A stretch of 64,000 nucleotides of DNA from Amoebophrya sp. A120. Lineage: Eukaryota; Sar; Dinophyceae; Syndiniales; Amoebophryaceae. This document shows positions 11,876 to 23,303 of the stretch, piece by piece. The position numbers and the translations under genes were made by a program. Location of the stretch: contig CAJINV010000001.1 in the NCBI GenBank assembly GCA_905178155.1, forward strand, positions 6,171,860-6,235,859. Reading direction: 5' to 3'. The notes under the pieces were generated by a model that worked only from the letters and a program-made list of their open reading frames with translations, did no database searches and was not told the origin of the DNA. Within the stretch, counting starts at the first letter, position 1. Each line of letters begins with the position of its first letter.

Positions 11876-12544
11876 ATGCCGCCTCCGATCCCCGCCCGCC
11901 CCATGGGCTTTCCGTTGGGTTTTTCCAACGGAAAACAGCCAAAGCTAAAAGTGGAGCTTTTCCAGGATCTGTGTTGTCCGTTTTCCTTTAAGATGATGCA
12001 AACTTTGCAGACGGGCGTGCTTCCCGTCCTTAAGGAAAAAGCAAATTCCGATCCCGCAAAGTATGCGGACGCGATCGAGTTCGTTATCCATCCGCTCGCG
12101 CAGCCCTGGCACATGCAGAGCTGTGTGCAGCACGAAACCGCGCACGCGGTCGTGCACCTTCTCGGCAAAGAGAAGTACTGGCCGTTTGCTACCACCATCA
12201 TGAGCCAGCGCTACGAGAAGTTCAGTGACCACCAGACCTGCCACATGACCCGACGCCAGCTGCATGCGTTGTGCTTGCAGCTCGGGGTAGAGGCCGGCGT
12301 CTTCACGGAAGCGGAGAGTGAGACGGTAAATGAATTTCTGAAGCAATTTGAGTCCGAGGTGACGGGGTCGGAGCCGATCATGGTCGTGTACAAGGCGATG
12401 ATGGCCATGAGCCGCTTTCACCGCGTGCGCGGCGTGCACATGACCCCGACGGTGTTTTTGAACGATATCGAAGCGCCGGATATTGCTTCGGGCTGGACCG
12501 CCGAGCAATGGCTGGAAAAGATTGATCAAGTTCTCGTAGCGTGA
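11876..12544 (+). CDS. DsbA-family thioredoxin-fold protein
   Basis: Single-exon, 222-residue protein. A proline-rich lead of about 22 residues is followed by a thioredoxin-like beta strand, LKVELFQDLCCPFS, where DsbA-like proteins place their active site. A helical middle segment follows, and near the C-terminus GVHMTPTVFLNDIE supplies the cis-proline loop typical of the fold, ending with WTAEQWLEKID. The active-site position reads LCCPFS, not CxxC, so two adjacent cysteines replace the usual spaced pair and classical disulfide-exchange activity is uncertain. Related DSBA-like domains also occur in 2-hydroxychromene-2-carboxylate isomerase-like and glutathione-transferase kappa-like proteins. 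No signal peptide is evident, so it is probably cytosolic. The ATG at 11876 follows an A-rich leader and fits the domain boundary. Confidence 0.8.
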   Translation: MPPPIPARPMGFPLGFSNGKQPKLKVELFQDLCCPFSFKMMQTLQTGVLPVLKEKANSDPAKYADAIEFVIHPLAQPWHMQSCVQHETAHAVVHLLGKEKYWPFATTIMSQRYEKFSDHQTCHMTRRQLHALCLQLGVEAGVFTEAESETVNEFLKQFESEVTGSEPIMVVYKAMMAMSRFHRVRGVHMTPTVFLNDIEAPDIASGWTAEQWLEKIDQVLVA

Positions 12545-13161
12545 CAGATGTAGATGAGGAGCGGCTTCTCTTGATGTTGATGCAGTAAGAAGTCACGCGA
12601 CGCAATTTTTTAAGGACATGTCATAGAGCAGCGTCCCCATCTTGACTAAGCGACCATACTGTAGCTACCTTGTGTACCCCTGCTCGCTGGTCGCAGGTTT
12701 GTGACGCCATTCACGTTAATACGCCTATCTGTGGCACTGCCGTCAGCAACGTGTTCGGGTTTGCTTGAACAAGATAAACAACTGTGATGTGAATCCATTT
12801 CTGCTGCCGTTTGCTTTTGTAGCACTTCCAGATTATTTTTTTTCGCTTGTTCGGAGTGCAAAGCCGGAAAAGAGGACGAGTTACGATTCCAAATTCGATT
12901 TTTTGCTTTACGCGGCATCCTTCGAGTCGTGAAAAAAAAGAACTGCTGAGCAACCAAGGTGACAAATACTAGCAAACACCATAGCTGCAATCTGAAGCTC
13001 GCCTCTCATGACAAGCTGAAAAGATACGCCAGAGCTTAAACTTACGTATATTTATCAGATTTTTGCGTGCGTGGAATTTCCTCTGACAACAAAAAAGTAG
13101 TGAATAAGCATGTGCATGTCATCTTCCGACAAGAACAACCTGTGAAGAAAATAGAGAAACC
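12545..13161. other. Intergenic, no gene seen
   Basis: About 600 nt separating the DsbA-like gene from the helicase gene. Only short frames on both strands. Confidence 0.6.
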
Positions 13162-16100
13162 ATGCTCAACTATCGTATCAAGAAGAAAAAGAACGTGGCA
13201 GCGCCGCCGCCCGGGCCAGCAGGACAGCCACCGGCTCCTCCTTCAGCGGCGCACCCTCCGTCAGATATATTTCAAGTTGAATACCTTCAACCTGAGCCTG
13301 CTATATCTGGGCCTGCGCAACAGACGAGTTCGAGCTCCGCTGCATCAGTGGCATCAAGAAGTGCAGCCGGCGTGAAGCACCAGGATCGCCCAGCACCGCA
13401 GCCCACAGCTGCTGACGCGCCAACGCCGTCACGCGGTCGAAAAAATAACGATGCCTCGGCACTGCTTGTTCCAGCGGCGGAAGACAAGAAAAGTGCCAGA
13501 AACAACGACGAAGATTACTCTGTCTTGAGAGGTAAAGCTGCAGAAATTGCGATCAAAAATGCGGCAGCGACTGCATCAGCAGCTGTTCCACCGACTGACA
13601 CATCGGCACTTCCGTCGGCATTTGCCAAGATGGTAGCAACTGCCCATGATAAGGGTGGTGCTGTCAGCAGCGGTGCGCCGCAAGAGTCAATCTCCGCCTT
13701 CTCCGCGAGCGCGAAAGCAAAAGTCGCTAGTGCGTGCGAGGATCCACCAGACCAGGACGATCCGTACAACAACGTCGACTTCGACGACGACCGCGCTATC
13801 GAGGACGAGGAAGAACAGCAAGCTCTCGACGCGCTCGACGAGGCAGACGCACTCGCCCCTCCGCCGCCGGCCTTCGTGCAGGGAATCGGCGGAATGATGG
13901 TTGCGCCACGACCTCCGGGGCCAGCGGGAACAGGAGCTGGTAAAGGGCCGCTACCGCGGGATCAGCAAGACAGTGCGAACATGTTTGCCTGCATGTATCT
14001 CGTTTCCGGCAACGCAGCGACGGCCCTGCCCCGACGACCAAAGGTTTTCAGCCTGGAGCAAAAGGTGAAGGCTGGAGACTGGGTCAAAAACAGTTTTCTC
14101 GAAGCGTCGAAGAAGGGTCCCGGCGCGGCGAAGAGCTCTTACCTAGATGATGGAGAGCAGGCAGGGCCGCCGACGAAGAAGCGTCGAACTGCGGCGAAAA
14201 CGGGTGGAAGAGCGAAGGCGAGTACAGCAGCGGCAGTTTTAGGGGGCGCTGTAGGTCAGCAACAAGCTGCAAAGAGACAAGCGCGCCCAAAAGCAAAAAC
14301 GCGAGCGAAGGCGAAAGCAAAAAACAAGACTCTTCTGATGGACGTACTTTTGAGCGACGAGGACGATGACATGGGAATAAAGCAAGGCGCTCGTCGTGAT
14401 GCTGATCATGCAAGTGCAACAAAAGATGACGAGAAGCCGCCTGCTGAAAACTACAAGAGGCCCGAGTTCTACGAGACGGTTGACCCGAAAAGCATACATT
14501 TGCCAACAGATAGCACCGTGGACGACATCAAGAACCTGGTCGATGACCCCGAGGCGGGAGAAGAAACGCGGCCCGAACCGAAGGCGAAGATGCCGAAGAA
14601 CACAGTCAACCGAAATCTGATTCACGAGCTCAACCAGCGAGTGCTGCAGGCGAAGCGGATTGCGGCTAGGCGTGAAGAAACCCGAAAGGGACGGAAGAAA
14701 AACGACTTGGGGTTTTCTCTGAACGATGCGCAGTTTGGCAGCGGCCTTTTGAAGTCCTCGTCGGCCCAGCCTGCCTCATCTTCCAGTGTGACGACGAGTG
14801 CACCCTATGCGGTGCCTGCATCTAGTAGTTCTACTGTGAGGACCAATAGCACCACCAAAGAGTCGTTTGCAACTGTTGCAGGAGCCGCCGCCAAATCGAC
14901 GAAGACGCCGAAGAACGCTCGCGGCGAGAAGTCGAGGAAAAAAGATGGAGCTTCCGCTAGATCTTCTCGTAACAAGAAATCTGGAGGAAAGACGAGTCGG
15001 GTGAGCCCGGAGGAACGAGACATCTTAGGGTTATCGTCCTCGTCTGACGAATCAAGTGGCGAATACACTTCCGATAGTGCGGTGGAAGATGCGAAGCCGC
15101 AAGCCAAAGCAAAAGCAGCGGCAGATAGTCACCCCGGCGCCGGCAAGCGCGTCCGCCAGAGCAGCAGCAAGAAGAATAGCGGCTCGTCGAGTTGCACCAG
15201 CAGCAGTAGCGATTCCGATAACGAGGGGTCGACGTCCCTCGTTCCAACAGAAGTGGATAGCCGCCCGAGCAGCAGCAAGAAGCGCAGCTCATCGCGAAAG
15301 AAAAACAAGTCATCTGAGAGTAAAGCTAGCGCGATGGCGGGCACAGGGGCTCGACCAGGAAAGCATTTCTCTGACAAGAAAGCGCTGCTGTCGCCTATTG
15401 TCGAGTCTCCGGACGATAAGGACAACAAAGCTCCTACTGCTGTCTCCAGTCGGCCTGGTCCCGTAGTTCCGCCAAAGATTGGAGGTCAGCCGGTGACACT
15501 TCGCACCGACGTGTTGGACAATGACAATGCGGCGCCTGCTGTGGCTCCGCCGACTGCGACCTGGCAGCGTTTTACTAGTGGATCCGCGGCTAGCAGAGAA
15601 GCAGAACTCGCCGAGGCCGGGTCCAGCACGCTGCTGTTTTCTTCGGTCACTTCTAGTTCCGCGGCGCCTTTTGGCGCTGGCGCGCACGAGCCTTCCGCGG
15701 CTGGATTCTCGAGAACCGAAGACACTTCTTTGCAAGAAGACCTGAAAATACAGCAGAAAATTATTGAAGCAGCGAAGAACACAAACCTTGATCATGAACA
15801 AAATCTCGCAGGAGCTACGTCTGCGAACTTCAACTTCGCAACCAAACTCAAGCCTGCCGCGCCACGCGCCAAGAAGCCAGCCGCGAGAAAGAAGACCACA
15901 GTGCCCGTCGTTTCCGCGGCGCTCAACGCCCACCTCGACCGCCTGGCGTCGCAGTCGCAGAAACCGGTGAAGAAGCAGGGAGCCAAAAACGCTGTGAACG
16001 GGTTCACCAACTACATTCCGCAATCGAAGGGCTACGAACGGCGCATGCGGGCCGCGCCGAACCGCAGCGTCGCGATGAACAAACGGCTGATGAAGGGGAG

Positions 16101-18978
16101 ACGGGGCGGCAAGGGCATGAATTTTTCCGCGAACAACAACGTGGGGCAGATGGACGGCCGCGCGTTGCAAAGCCACTACTTGTCCAAACGCGCCCAGCTG
16201 GCGAAGGAGAACTTCGCGCAGAATTTCTTCGTGGACAACCCGGGTTGGGAAGTTCCCTTGTGGAGCCGGGGCTTTGGAAAGGAGCGAACCGTCGTGAATA
16301 GTCCTGAGGAAGCTTTGGAAAAGTTGAACTTCAAATCCTTCCGTCGGGGGCAACGCGAGGCGATCAAATCAGTGGTGGACGACCGTCTCCGCACTTTGCT
16401 CCTACTTCCGACGGGAATGGGAAAGTCGCTCGTGTACCAAATCTGTGCGTTGTTGCTCCGCAGTGAGGGCCTGACCTTGGTCGTCACACCGTTGGTCGCA
16501 CTGATGGCGGATCAGCTGCGGAATTTACCGGTTTCCATTCGGGGCGCAGCAATCAACTCGCACCAGACGCCGGAACAAAGTCGGCGCATCATGAACGCAG
16601 TGCGGAACAACGAGGTGGACTTGCTTTTTGTCACACCAGAAAGACTCGCGATGTGGGCGCTATCTAGCCGAGATTTTCCCATCGCGTTAGTGTGCGTGGA
16701 CGAGGCCCACTGCGTGTCCGTTTGGTCCCACAACTTCCGCCCGACCTACATGCGGCTGAACTACTTTTTCGGGCAGCTAAACATCCCGCGAGTGCTTGCT
16801 TTAACCGCAACGGCAACCGCGCGCGCTATCGACGGCATCCAGGGTTTGCTAAACATTGACATCGTTCTGCGTCAGAACCTCGATTGCGACATTGTGCGGG
16901 AAAAGGTGGGCGGAGGGAAGGATGTAGAGAAAAAGGTGGAAGTGCTGGCTCGGGAAGGAGAGACGGAGCAAAAAACAGAAGTCAGCGTGATGAGCATCAT
17001 GAAGGACCAGAACAAGAAAGTAGACAAAGAAAACGAGAGTGGTGGTAGCGCTGAACAAACAGGACCACAAGCTGCGATAAAACCGGAGAGTGAAGAAGGC
17101 ACCATCAACACCAAGACCCCGGCTACTGACGGAAAATCCACGGTGCTCTCCCAGTCCATCCTCCGGCGCAACCTCACCTGCACGGTGTCGCAGGTGAACG
17201 AAAAGGAAAAGGGCCACGACCTGGTGAAGATGCTGCAGCAAGACGACCGGTTCCGCCGCGGCAGCGTTCTAGTGTACGTGTGGCGCCGGAAGACGGTTAC
17301 TGCCCTCGCGAAGCTTCTCGGGGGCAGAGGCGTGCAAGCGGTCGGATATCATTCCGCCCTTTCTGCCGAAGATCGCGACCGATTCCAGAAAGAATTTACG
17401 GTGAACCGGATCCGCGTGATGGTCACCACAATCGCATTCGGGATGGGAATCGACAAACCGGACATCCAGGGCGTGATCCACTACGACATGCCAAAGTCGC
17501 TCGAGAACTTCGTGCAGGAGAGCGGTCGGTGTGCTCGGGACTTGACCCGTCGAGGTCACTGCCACATCTACGTGAACGAGGAGGATTTCGCGTTTCAGCG
17601 GAAATACATCCACGGGAGCATCGGCGCGCACGGATCGGCGGTGGATAAGCTTCTGGAGCTGATCTTCAACAAGAAGAGGCGACACGCCATGCTGAAGACG
17701 GAGGATAGTGACAACGACGTCGAGAGCAACGCGTGCAGCAGCGTGGTGCTGAATGAAAAGGAAACAGCGAGAATCCTGGGTTGCGAGACCGACGAAGTCC
17801 ATTCCTTGCTTGCGAATATGGAGCGGCTCTCAGGCGACGCATTCCGGCTGTACTCTTCTTTTCCGGCGAAAGTGAAATTACGGTTTTTCGGCAAAACCGA
17901 GGACGAGAAGAGCCCGGAGCAGTTGATGGAGCGAGATTTGTTTCTCGCGCAGCTTTTGCCTCTGTGTCGTGTGAACGCAGGAGTGTACTCCTTCGACACG
18001 TTGAAAGCGATCAAGCAACTGCAGCCGGAGAAGGGCTCGAAGAGCTCCTTTAGTGTAGCGTCGACACCGGGGGAGTTCTTGACGAATTTGCACGTGTGCG
18101 CCGGTTTGCATAGGATCGCGGTGGACCGGGATAACTACGGCTATTTGATCGAAGTGCTTCGCGAGCCATCGCAGCAGGACTTGAAGACCTGGTGCTGCAG
18201 TCTGAAAGCGCATGTGCGGCAAGTCGAAACTGTTGCTGCTGAGCAGATCGACTCCTGTTACTGCGCGTTTTACCGCGTCGCGCAGATGATGTCCGGAAGC
18301 GGGAGCGGAAATGCGAAGACCGAGGCGAACACGGCATTGGCGGCCGCAGCGAATAACTGCACGGCGTTACTCGCCAGCGACCCGGCGCTTCTACTAGCAG
18401 CTGAGGGGGAGTCAAAAGCAAAGGATGCTCCGGACGAAGATGACGACGACAATGACAACGACACCGCTGGTGCGGCACAAGAACAGCTGCGGATCCGCAA
18501 AAGCACGGCGTTTATGTCAACGTTAATCGACATGTACTTCTACAGCCCGGAGGGTCAAGACGTCGTGGCGAAGATCTGCGGCGGGAAGGAGAAAAAGCTG
18601 CAGATTTTGTCCGACGCCCTCGGTGTGGCACCCGGGTTGATGGAAAAACTTGCAGACGTCGATCAGCAAACCGAAGACGACTTGTGGAAGACGCACCCGT
18701 CGTACGCGAAGCTGAGAAAGGACGTCGCGATGCACTGCCGCACGCCGACCATCCGCGCGGCCATGAAGAAGGCGAAAGAGCCGTCGCTGCTGATCACCAA
18801 CGTGCTTCTGGGGCGTTTCTGCACGATGCTGGGGCCGGACTTGGAGGCGCGGTGGCGCTGGATGAAGAATCCCCTGTGGAACACGCAGGCAGACTATCCG
18901 TTCGGCTTGGTGTATCTTTGTGTGAAAGAAGTCAACGACGAACTCATCGCGGAGGATCTGGCGAAAATTTTGAAATGA
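13162..18978 (+). CDS. RecQ-family DNA helicase, RecQ4-like
   Basis: One uninterrupted 1938-codon exon. Residues 1-~1000 are Ala/Ser/Lys-rich, low-complexity and probably disordered. The helicase core spans about 1055-1500: FRRGQREAI (motif 0), LLPTGMGKS (Walker A), CVDEAHC (DEAH box) with the VWSHNFRPTYMRL aromatic loop, LTATATA (motif III), AFGMGIDKPDI (motif V) and QESGRCARD (motif VI). The WSHNFRP form of the loop resembles RecQ4 more than BLM/WRN, and a basic segment just before the core (KRLMKGRRGGKG) would suit its DNA-binding N-terminus. Oddities: motif VI reads GRCARD where GRAGRD is usual, and a charged insertion of about 100 residues (nt ~16900-17160) splits the two RecA lobes. The C-terminal 430 residues include an acidic run (DEDDDDNDND). 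RecQ helicases unwind DNA in replication and repair; RecQ4 relatives also act in replication initiation. Confidence 0.92.
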   Translation: MLNYRIKKKKNVAAPPPGPAGQPPAPPSAAHPPSDIFQVEYLQPEPAISGPAQQTSSSSAASVASRSAAGVKHQDRPAPQPTAADAPTPSRGRKNNDASALLVPAAEDKKSARNNDEDYSVLRGKAAEIAIKNAAATASAAVPPTDTSALPSAFAKMVATAHDKGGAVSSGAPQESISAFSASAKAKVASACEDPPDQDDPYNNVDFDDDRAIEDEEEQQALDALDEADALAPPPPAFVQGIGGMMVAPRPPGPAGTGAGKGPLPRDQQDSANMFACMYLVSGNAATALPRRPKVFSLEQKVKAGDWVKNSFLEASKKGPGAAKSSYLDDGEQAGPPTKKRRTAAKTGGRAKASTAAAVLGGAVGQQQAAKRQARPKAKTRAKAKAKNKTLLMDVLLSDEDDDMGIKQGARRDADHASATKDDEKPPAENYKRPEFYETVDPKSIHLPTDSTVDDIKNLVDDPEAGEETRPEPKAKMPKNTVNRNLIHELNQRVLQAKRIAARREETRKGRKKNDLGFSLNDAQFGSGLLKSSSAQPASSSSVTTSAPYAVPASSSSTVRTNSTTKESFATVAGAAAKSTKTPKNARGEKSRKKDGASARSSRNKKSGGKTSRVSPEERDILGLSSSSDESSGEYTSDSAVEDAKPQAKAKAAADSHPGAGKRVRQSSSKKNSGSSSCTSSSSDSDNEGSTSLVPTEVDSRPSSSKKRSSSRKKNKSSESKASAMAGTGARPGKHFSDKKALLSPIVESPDDKDNKAPTAVSSRPGPVVPPKIGGQPVTLRTDVLDNDNAAPAVAPPTATWQRFTSGSAASREAELAEAGSSTLLFSSVTSSSAAPFGAGAHEPSAAGFSRTEDTSLQEDLKIQQKIIEAAKNTNLDHEQNLAGATSANFNFATKLKPAAPRAKKPAARKKTTVPVVSAALNAHLDRLASQSQKPVKKQGAKNAVNGFTNYIPQSKGYERRMRAAPNRSVAMNKRLMKGRRGGKGMNFSANNNVGQMDGRALQSHYLSKRAQLAKENFAQNFFVDNPGWEVPLWSRGFGKERTVVNSPEEALEKLNFKSFRRGQREAIKSVVDDRLRTLLLLPTGMGKSLVYQICALLLRSEGLTLVVTPLVALMADQLRNLPVSIRGAAINSHQTPEQSRRIMNAVRNNEVDLLFVTPERLAMWALSSRDFPIALVCVDEAHCVSVWSHNFRPTYMRLNYFFGQLNIPRVLALTATATARAIDGIQGLLNIDIVLRQNLDCDIVREKVGGGKDVEKKVEVLAREGETEQKTEVSVMSIMKDQNKKVDKENESGGSAEQTGPQAAIKPESEEGTINTKTPATDGKSTVLSQSILRRNLTCTVSQVNEKEKGHDLVKMLQQDDRFRRGSVLVYVWRRKTVTALAKLLGGRGVQAVGYHSALSAEDRDRFQKEFTVNRIRVMVTTIAFGMGIDKPDIQGVIHYDMPKSLENFVQESGRCARDLTRRGHCHIYVNEEDFAFQRKYIHGSIGAHGSAVDKLLELIFNKKRRHAMLKTEDSDNDVESNACSSVVLNEKETARILGCETDEVHSLLANMERLSGDAFRLYSSFPAKVKLRFFGKTEDEKSPEQLMERDLFLAQLLPLCRVNAGVYSFDTLKAIKQLQPEKGSKSSFSVASTPGEFLTNLHVCAGLHRIAVDRDNYGYLIEVLREPSQQDLKTWCCSLKAHVRQVETVAAEQIDSCYCAFYRVAQMMSGSGSGNAKTEANTALAAAANNCTALLASDPALLLAAEGESKAKDAPDEDDDDNDNDTAGAAQEQLRIRKSTAFMSTLIDMYFYSPEGQDVVAKICGGKEKKLQILSDALGVAPGLMEKLADVDQQTEDDLWKTHPSYAKLRKDVAMHCRTPTIRAAMKKAKEPSLLITNVLLGRFCTMLGPDLEARWRWMKNPLWNTQADYPFGLVYLCVKEVNDELIAEDLAKILK

Positions 18979-19616
18979 TGTGGAAGTAAGACGATACTGT
19001 GAATGTGAAAGAATTGAGATGCATTGCAATAAAGCGTAAACGTCGAAAATCGGCACAGCCAGGTGAAAAATGACAAACGGCGGACGTTGGGGTCGGGAAC
19101 TGCAGCTGCTGAATTTGCGACTGTTCCACTTTTATTTGAATGCGTGAGAAGATATCTCAAGAAAATTTTTAATATTTCAAGCATTGATTGCGAACAAGCA
19201 GGAGCGGTCGTAAAAGGCGGTTTTGCTTTTTTCCTTTGTCTTTCGTCTGTCGCAGCTAAAAGGTCAAAAACAAGCAGAGGTATTGGAGGAGTGAACAAAA
19301 AGGAGCGTCACGAAAGCGAAAGACCAAAGTGGTCGCGAAAAAGTGGACAAATGCAAAGTTGCTTTTGTTCCAGCATGTTAGTTTCGACATGTTCTGAGAA
19401 TGCAGCAGCTTCCACTTCATCTGCATTCTGCAATCTTTGCTAGCGTACTATGTATCACCACATCTCTGCTAGTAGAACTACAAGTTCTTGTTTTGCTTTT
19501 GTAGTCTGCGCGGCTCTGCACTTTGTACAGTAGAAATTAATAAAACCGACGCAATTTTTTCATCATGTTTTTCTTTCGAGGCCCCCATTAATCAATCTCC
19601 TCACGACCACATCAAT
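18979..19616. other. Intergenic / 5' leader, no gene seen
   Basis: Only short frames. Just upstream of the next gene, 19488-19510 is pyrimidine-rich and ends TTTTGTAG, which could serve as a trans-splice acceptor if this organism uses a spliced leader. That is inference. Confidence 0.5.
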
Positions 19617-22600
19617 ATGCGTGCGAGCCCGTCCGATAGTTCGGCGTCGGAGCGCGATCCTCCAGCGACATCGCAAAAGAGTATCACGCTAATTGACCAA
19701 GGGCTGGCCTCGCTTCGGGATGTGCGCTGCCCAGGTACGTCGTCAAGCTCTTCCTGCACGAGCTTGAACTTACACTGTAACCGCATCCGCGCTTTGGATT
19801 TGCGCGATGTCCACGAAGTCTTTCCTAACGTGAAGGAACTGATTTTATCCAGCAACGAGATCGACGTCGGGGTATCAGTATCTGCGCCTCGTTCCTCAGC
19901 CTCCTCGTCGAGCCGTGTAGCTCCGAGTGCTAGCGACAGTGGGGCCGCTCCTGCGTCGAATGTTGGAACACCAAGTGATACTGATTTTGAGGATGGTTCG
20001 ACGCCCAGTTCATCTTCGAGCAGTTGTTCCTGTAGAATAGAGACACTCGACCTTGGTTGCAACCGCATCGGTCCGACGCTGACGAATCTGCACTTGATGA
20101 AAAGCAGTTTGCTTCACCTCATAGTTCCCTACAACCAACTCCGCTCGTTGGACGGTTTGAAGCCGCTTTGGGGCGGACCGCTGCAGTCAGTGGACGTCCG
20201 GTGCAACCTCCTGGACCGCCTCGACCAGCTGTTTTTCCTGTCCGGCTTGCGGAACTTGACAAGAGCCGCGCTCGAGCCAAACCCGATGTGTAACAACGCG
20301 CTGACGCAGACCTCGGGCGACCTGAACACGGGCCGGAGTCGACACATGCCAATGCACCGGCTCGGGATACTGCAATTGGTCCCGAGCATCGAGGCGATCG
20401 ACAACGTCGCCGTCGGAGACGATGAGCGCGTGATCGCCAATGGCAGCCCGTTTGTACTAATCGGCGAGCCGATGGAACTTGCGCTGGCACAGCAACACCA
20501 CCCGCAGTCATCAAGCTCAAGAGCAGGTCCGAAAGTAGTGCGCACTCCCACCTCTTCATCGAGCCGGCGAATGAGCGCGGTAGAAGAAGAACAGGTAGAT
20601 CATGGGAGTATTGTTGCCGTAGCGTTGCCAAACTCCGCCACACCCACTCCATCGAGCCGTGCAAAAAGAAGTGCGAAGTCAAATCCTTGGGCGGCAAAAA
20701 ATGGACCCACAGAGGCGGGGCGGCAGAAACTTGTACCCGGCGATAGCCCCGAAGATGTTGCTGCACCTGATGACGCGATGGAGGTGGAAGGCGAGGGTGA
20801 CGACCTGATGGAGCAAGGTCAAGGTTTTCCTCAGCAAGACGAGGTGCAGACGCAAGCGAAAGAAAGCGCTATGGAGAAGAAGCTCCGCCTGGATCTGATC
20901 AAGATCGACGCCGAGTTTCAGAGACGGGAGAAGAAGCGATTCGAACTGGAGGGCCGACTGCGCGAAAACACGAAAGTTGTAGAGCATCTGCTAAAGGAGA
21001 ACTTGGATTTGCGTGGGAAGTGCGACGCCCTGAACAAGACTCTGCATGCGAAGGAGGAGGAGGAGGAGAAGAAAAAACTGGAAAGGGACTCACAGGAAGA
21101 AAAAGCCACTGAGACACAGCTGACGGTCGCGGAAGCAACAGCAAAGTTTCAAAAGGAAGTTGCAGAGCTACGCGAGGCGAAAGATCTCGCGGAGAAGGCG
21201 CAACTGCGACAGCGCGAGGACCAAGAGCAGGCGTTTCTTGCGTGGCGGAATGAGAAGCAGACTCTGGAACAGAAGCTACAGAAGGAACGAGGGGAATACG
21301 ACGAATTGAAAGCGCAGTCGGAAAGGACGCTCCGTGACCTCCAAACTTCTGTTGCGGACATCAGCGCTCGCATGCACGAACAGGACCGGTTTTTCCAGGA
21401 AAGCCTGGCGACGGAGCGCGACAAATTTGCCGCCGACAGAAAACGCTTGGAGAGTGAGCGCGCCACGCTGCGCGATGAGGTCGCGCGACTCGCGACCGCC
21501 CGCGAGACTGCGCAGGCCGATTTCGACACTGCGCTGACGCGGGACCGCGATGCGGCGAGGATCGACTTCGAACACAAGCTCAGCAGCCAAAGGGTTGAGC
21601 TCGATTCGGCCTGGTCGGCGAAACTCCGCGAACTGGAATCGACACTGAGGCGGGACCAAGACGACGCCAAACGGGAATCGGAGCTGAAACTCCAGCGGCA
21701 GAACGACGAGCTGACGGCTTTTTATGCGGAAAAACTGAGTCGTGAACTGGAAGAGGCGCGCACGGAAGACCGTCGGCGACTGTCACGCAACGAACGCGAG
21801 TGGAGTGACGAGTACCAGCGGAAAATCCAGCAAATGGAACAGAGACACAAGGACGCTGTGAATGACGAGCGTGCGAAGGTCGAGCGCGATTGGAAGCAGA
21901 TGCTGCGGGAGTGCCTCGCCCAGGCAAAAACCGCCTTGGAGGAAAAGGAACGGCTTTGGGTGACGGAGAAGAGCGAGCTCGAAGGTGCGCACCACAAGCA
22001 ACTTGCCGAGTTGAAGCTCACCGTCGAGAAACTCACCGTGGAGAAAGCGCAAGCACAACTTCTCTTAGAAGACGAACAGCGCAGCAGCGCTCGCCTGTTG
22101 GCGGAAGCCGTCGCACGATGTGAGGAGCAGAAGGAAAACCTACGGAAGGAACACGAAATCGCGGACAAGACAAGCCGAAAAGTGCAAGACCAGCTGATAT
22201 CCGACTACGAGCAGAAACTGTCCGAATTGCAAACAAAACTGCGGTCGGGAAAGGAAGAGCAGACGTCCGCACTGCTGGCGCTCGAAGCGCAGCACGAGAA
22301 GAAACTCTTGGCGCGGCTGCATGCTCAGCGGGCGGACTTCGAGAATGTTGAATTGAAGCTGAAGCAAGTGCAAGTAGAGGACCTCACGAAACAGGTATGG
22401 TTTACTGTAGATGGATCATGTCTTTTCTATCTTGTTGATGGCCATGGCGGTGAGGACGGCATTGAAGATGTCTACGTCTTGGGTTTCGGCACTTGATGAA
22501 AACTTGAAGCAATAAATTCCACCTAAGTACACTATCAGCTTGCTGACGCCGTCGCGCAGGCCTCGCGCTTCAAGGAGGAGCAGATGGAATCGCGGAAAAA

Positions 22601-23303
22601 GCGAGACCGCGACTGGCAGACGCGCGTTGATGAGGAGGTGGCGTTGCAAAAAGCGCTGCAGGCCGAAGTCGAGTCCTGGAAAGCAGAAAAGCAGGAACAG
22701 ATCGAGCGACTGGAGCTCGACAAAACGCAGCTAGAGGAACAGCTACTGGAAAGCCGCACGGAAAACTTCCAAGCCGCTGAATCCGCACAGAAAGACCTGC
22801 AGGACCTCAGAGCGGCTTTAGAAAGCGAGTACGAGGCGACAAAGGTATTTATTTTGCACGAAGAACAAAATAGAAGTTGTGACTTCGGATGCTTATGGTT
22901 TTCCACATGCGCCGCGTGCAATGAATTCAAGGTAGATCTAGATTGCATTTTTTGTTTTTGAATAGTTCTAGTTGATCTTTGAACAAGAACAAGCATAGCC
23001 TGCCTTTCTTGTCCAGCGGTTCTGACACCATGAACAAACTGAAATAAGAACGGCACCATTGCAATTCAGGTGCAGCACGAGCTTGACTGGAAGAAGCGGC
23101 TACAGCTCGCGGAAGGCCGTGCACAACAGGAAACCTCAGCACTGCGGCAACAAAACTTGGCTTTACAAGAAGCGGTGGGGAAGCAACATGCCGAAGTCAG
23201 GAGTCGCGACAAGGAAGTAGCGGTGCTTTTGCAGGAGCTTCAGAAGCAGAAGAGCACCGTGAAAGATCGCGTCAAGGCGCTGTTGCAAAATCTGGACGAA
23301 TGA
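19617..23303 (+). CDS. Leucine-rich-repeat and coiled-coil protein (centrosomal LRRCC type)
   Basis: Three exons: 19617-22394, 22539-22844, 23070-23303. Both introns are GT...AG in phase 0 and give about 1105 residues. I chose the ATG at 19617; the frame extends upstream to 19488 but that part looks like leader. Residues ~35-280 carry degenerate leucine-rich repeats (LNLHCNRIRALDL, VKELILSSNEI, IETLDLGCNRIG, LLHLIVPYNQLRSLDGL, LQSVDVRCNLLDRL), with a Ser-rich loop inserted between repeats. From about residue 415 onward it is almost continuous heptad-like coiled coil, very rich in Glu/Lys/Arg/Gln. This order of domains matches proteins of centrioles, basal bodies and spindle poles. The role is inferred from architecture only. 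Confidence 0.82.

Noticed and set aside
15310-16353. 347-residue minus-strand frame
   Set aside because: Antisense to the helicase gene, no recognisable motif, ends at no sensible boundary.
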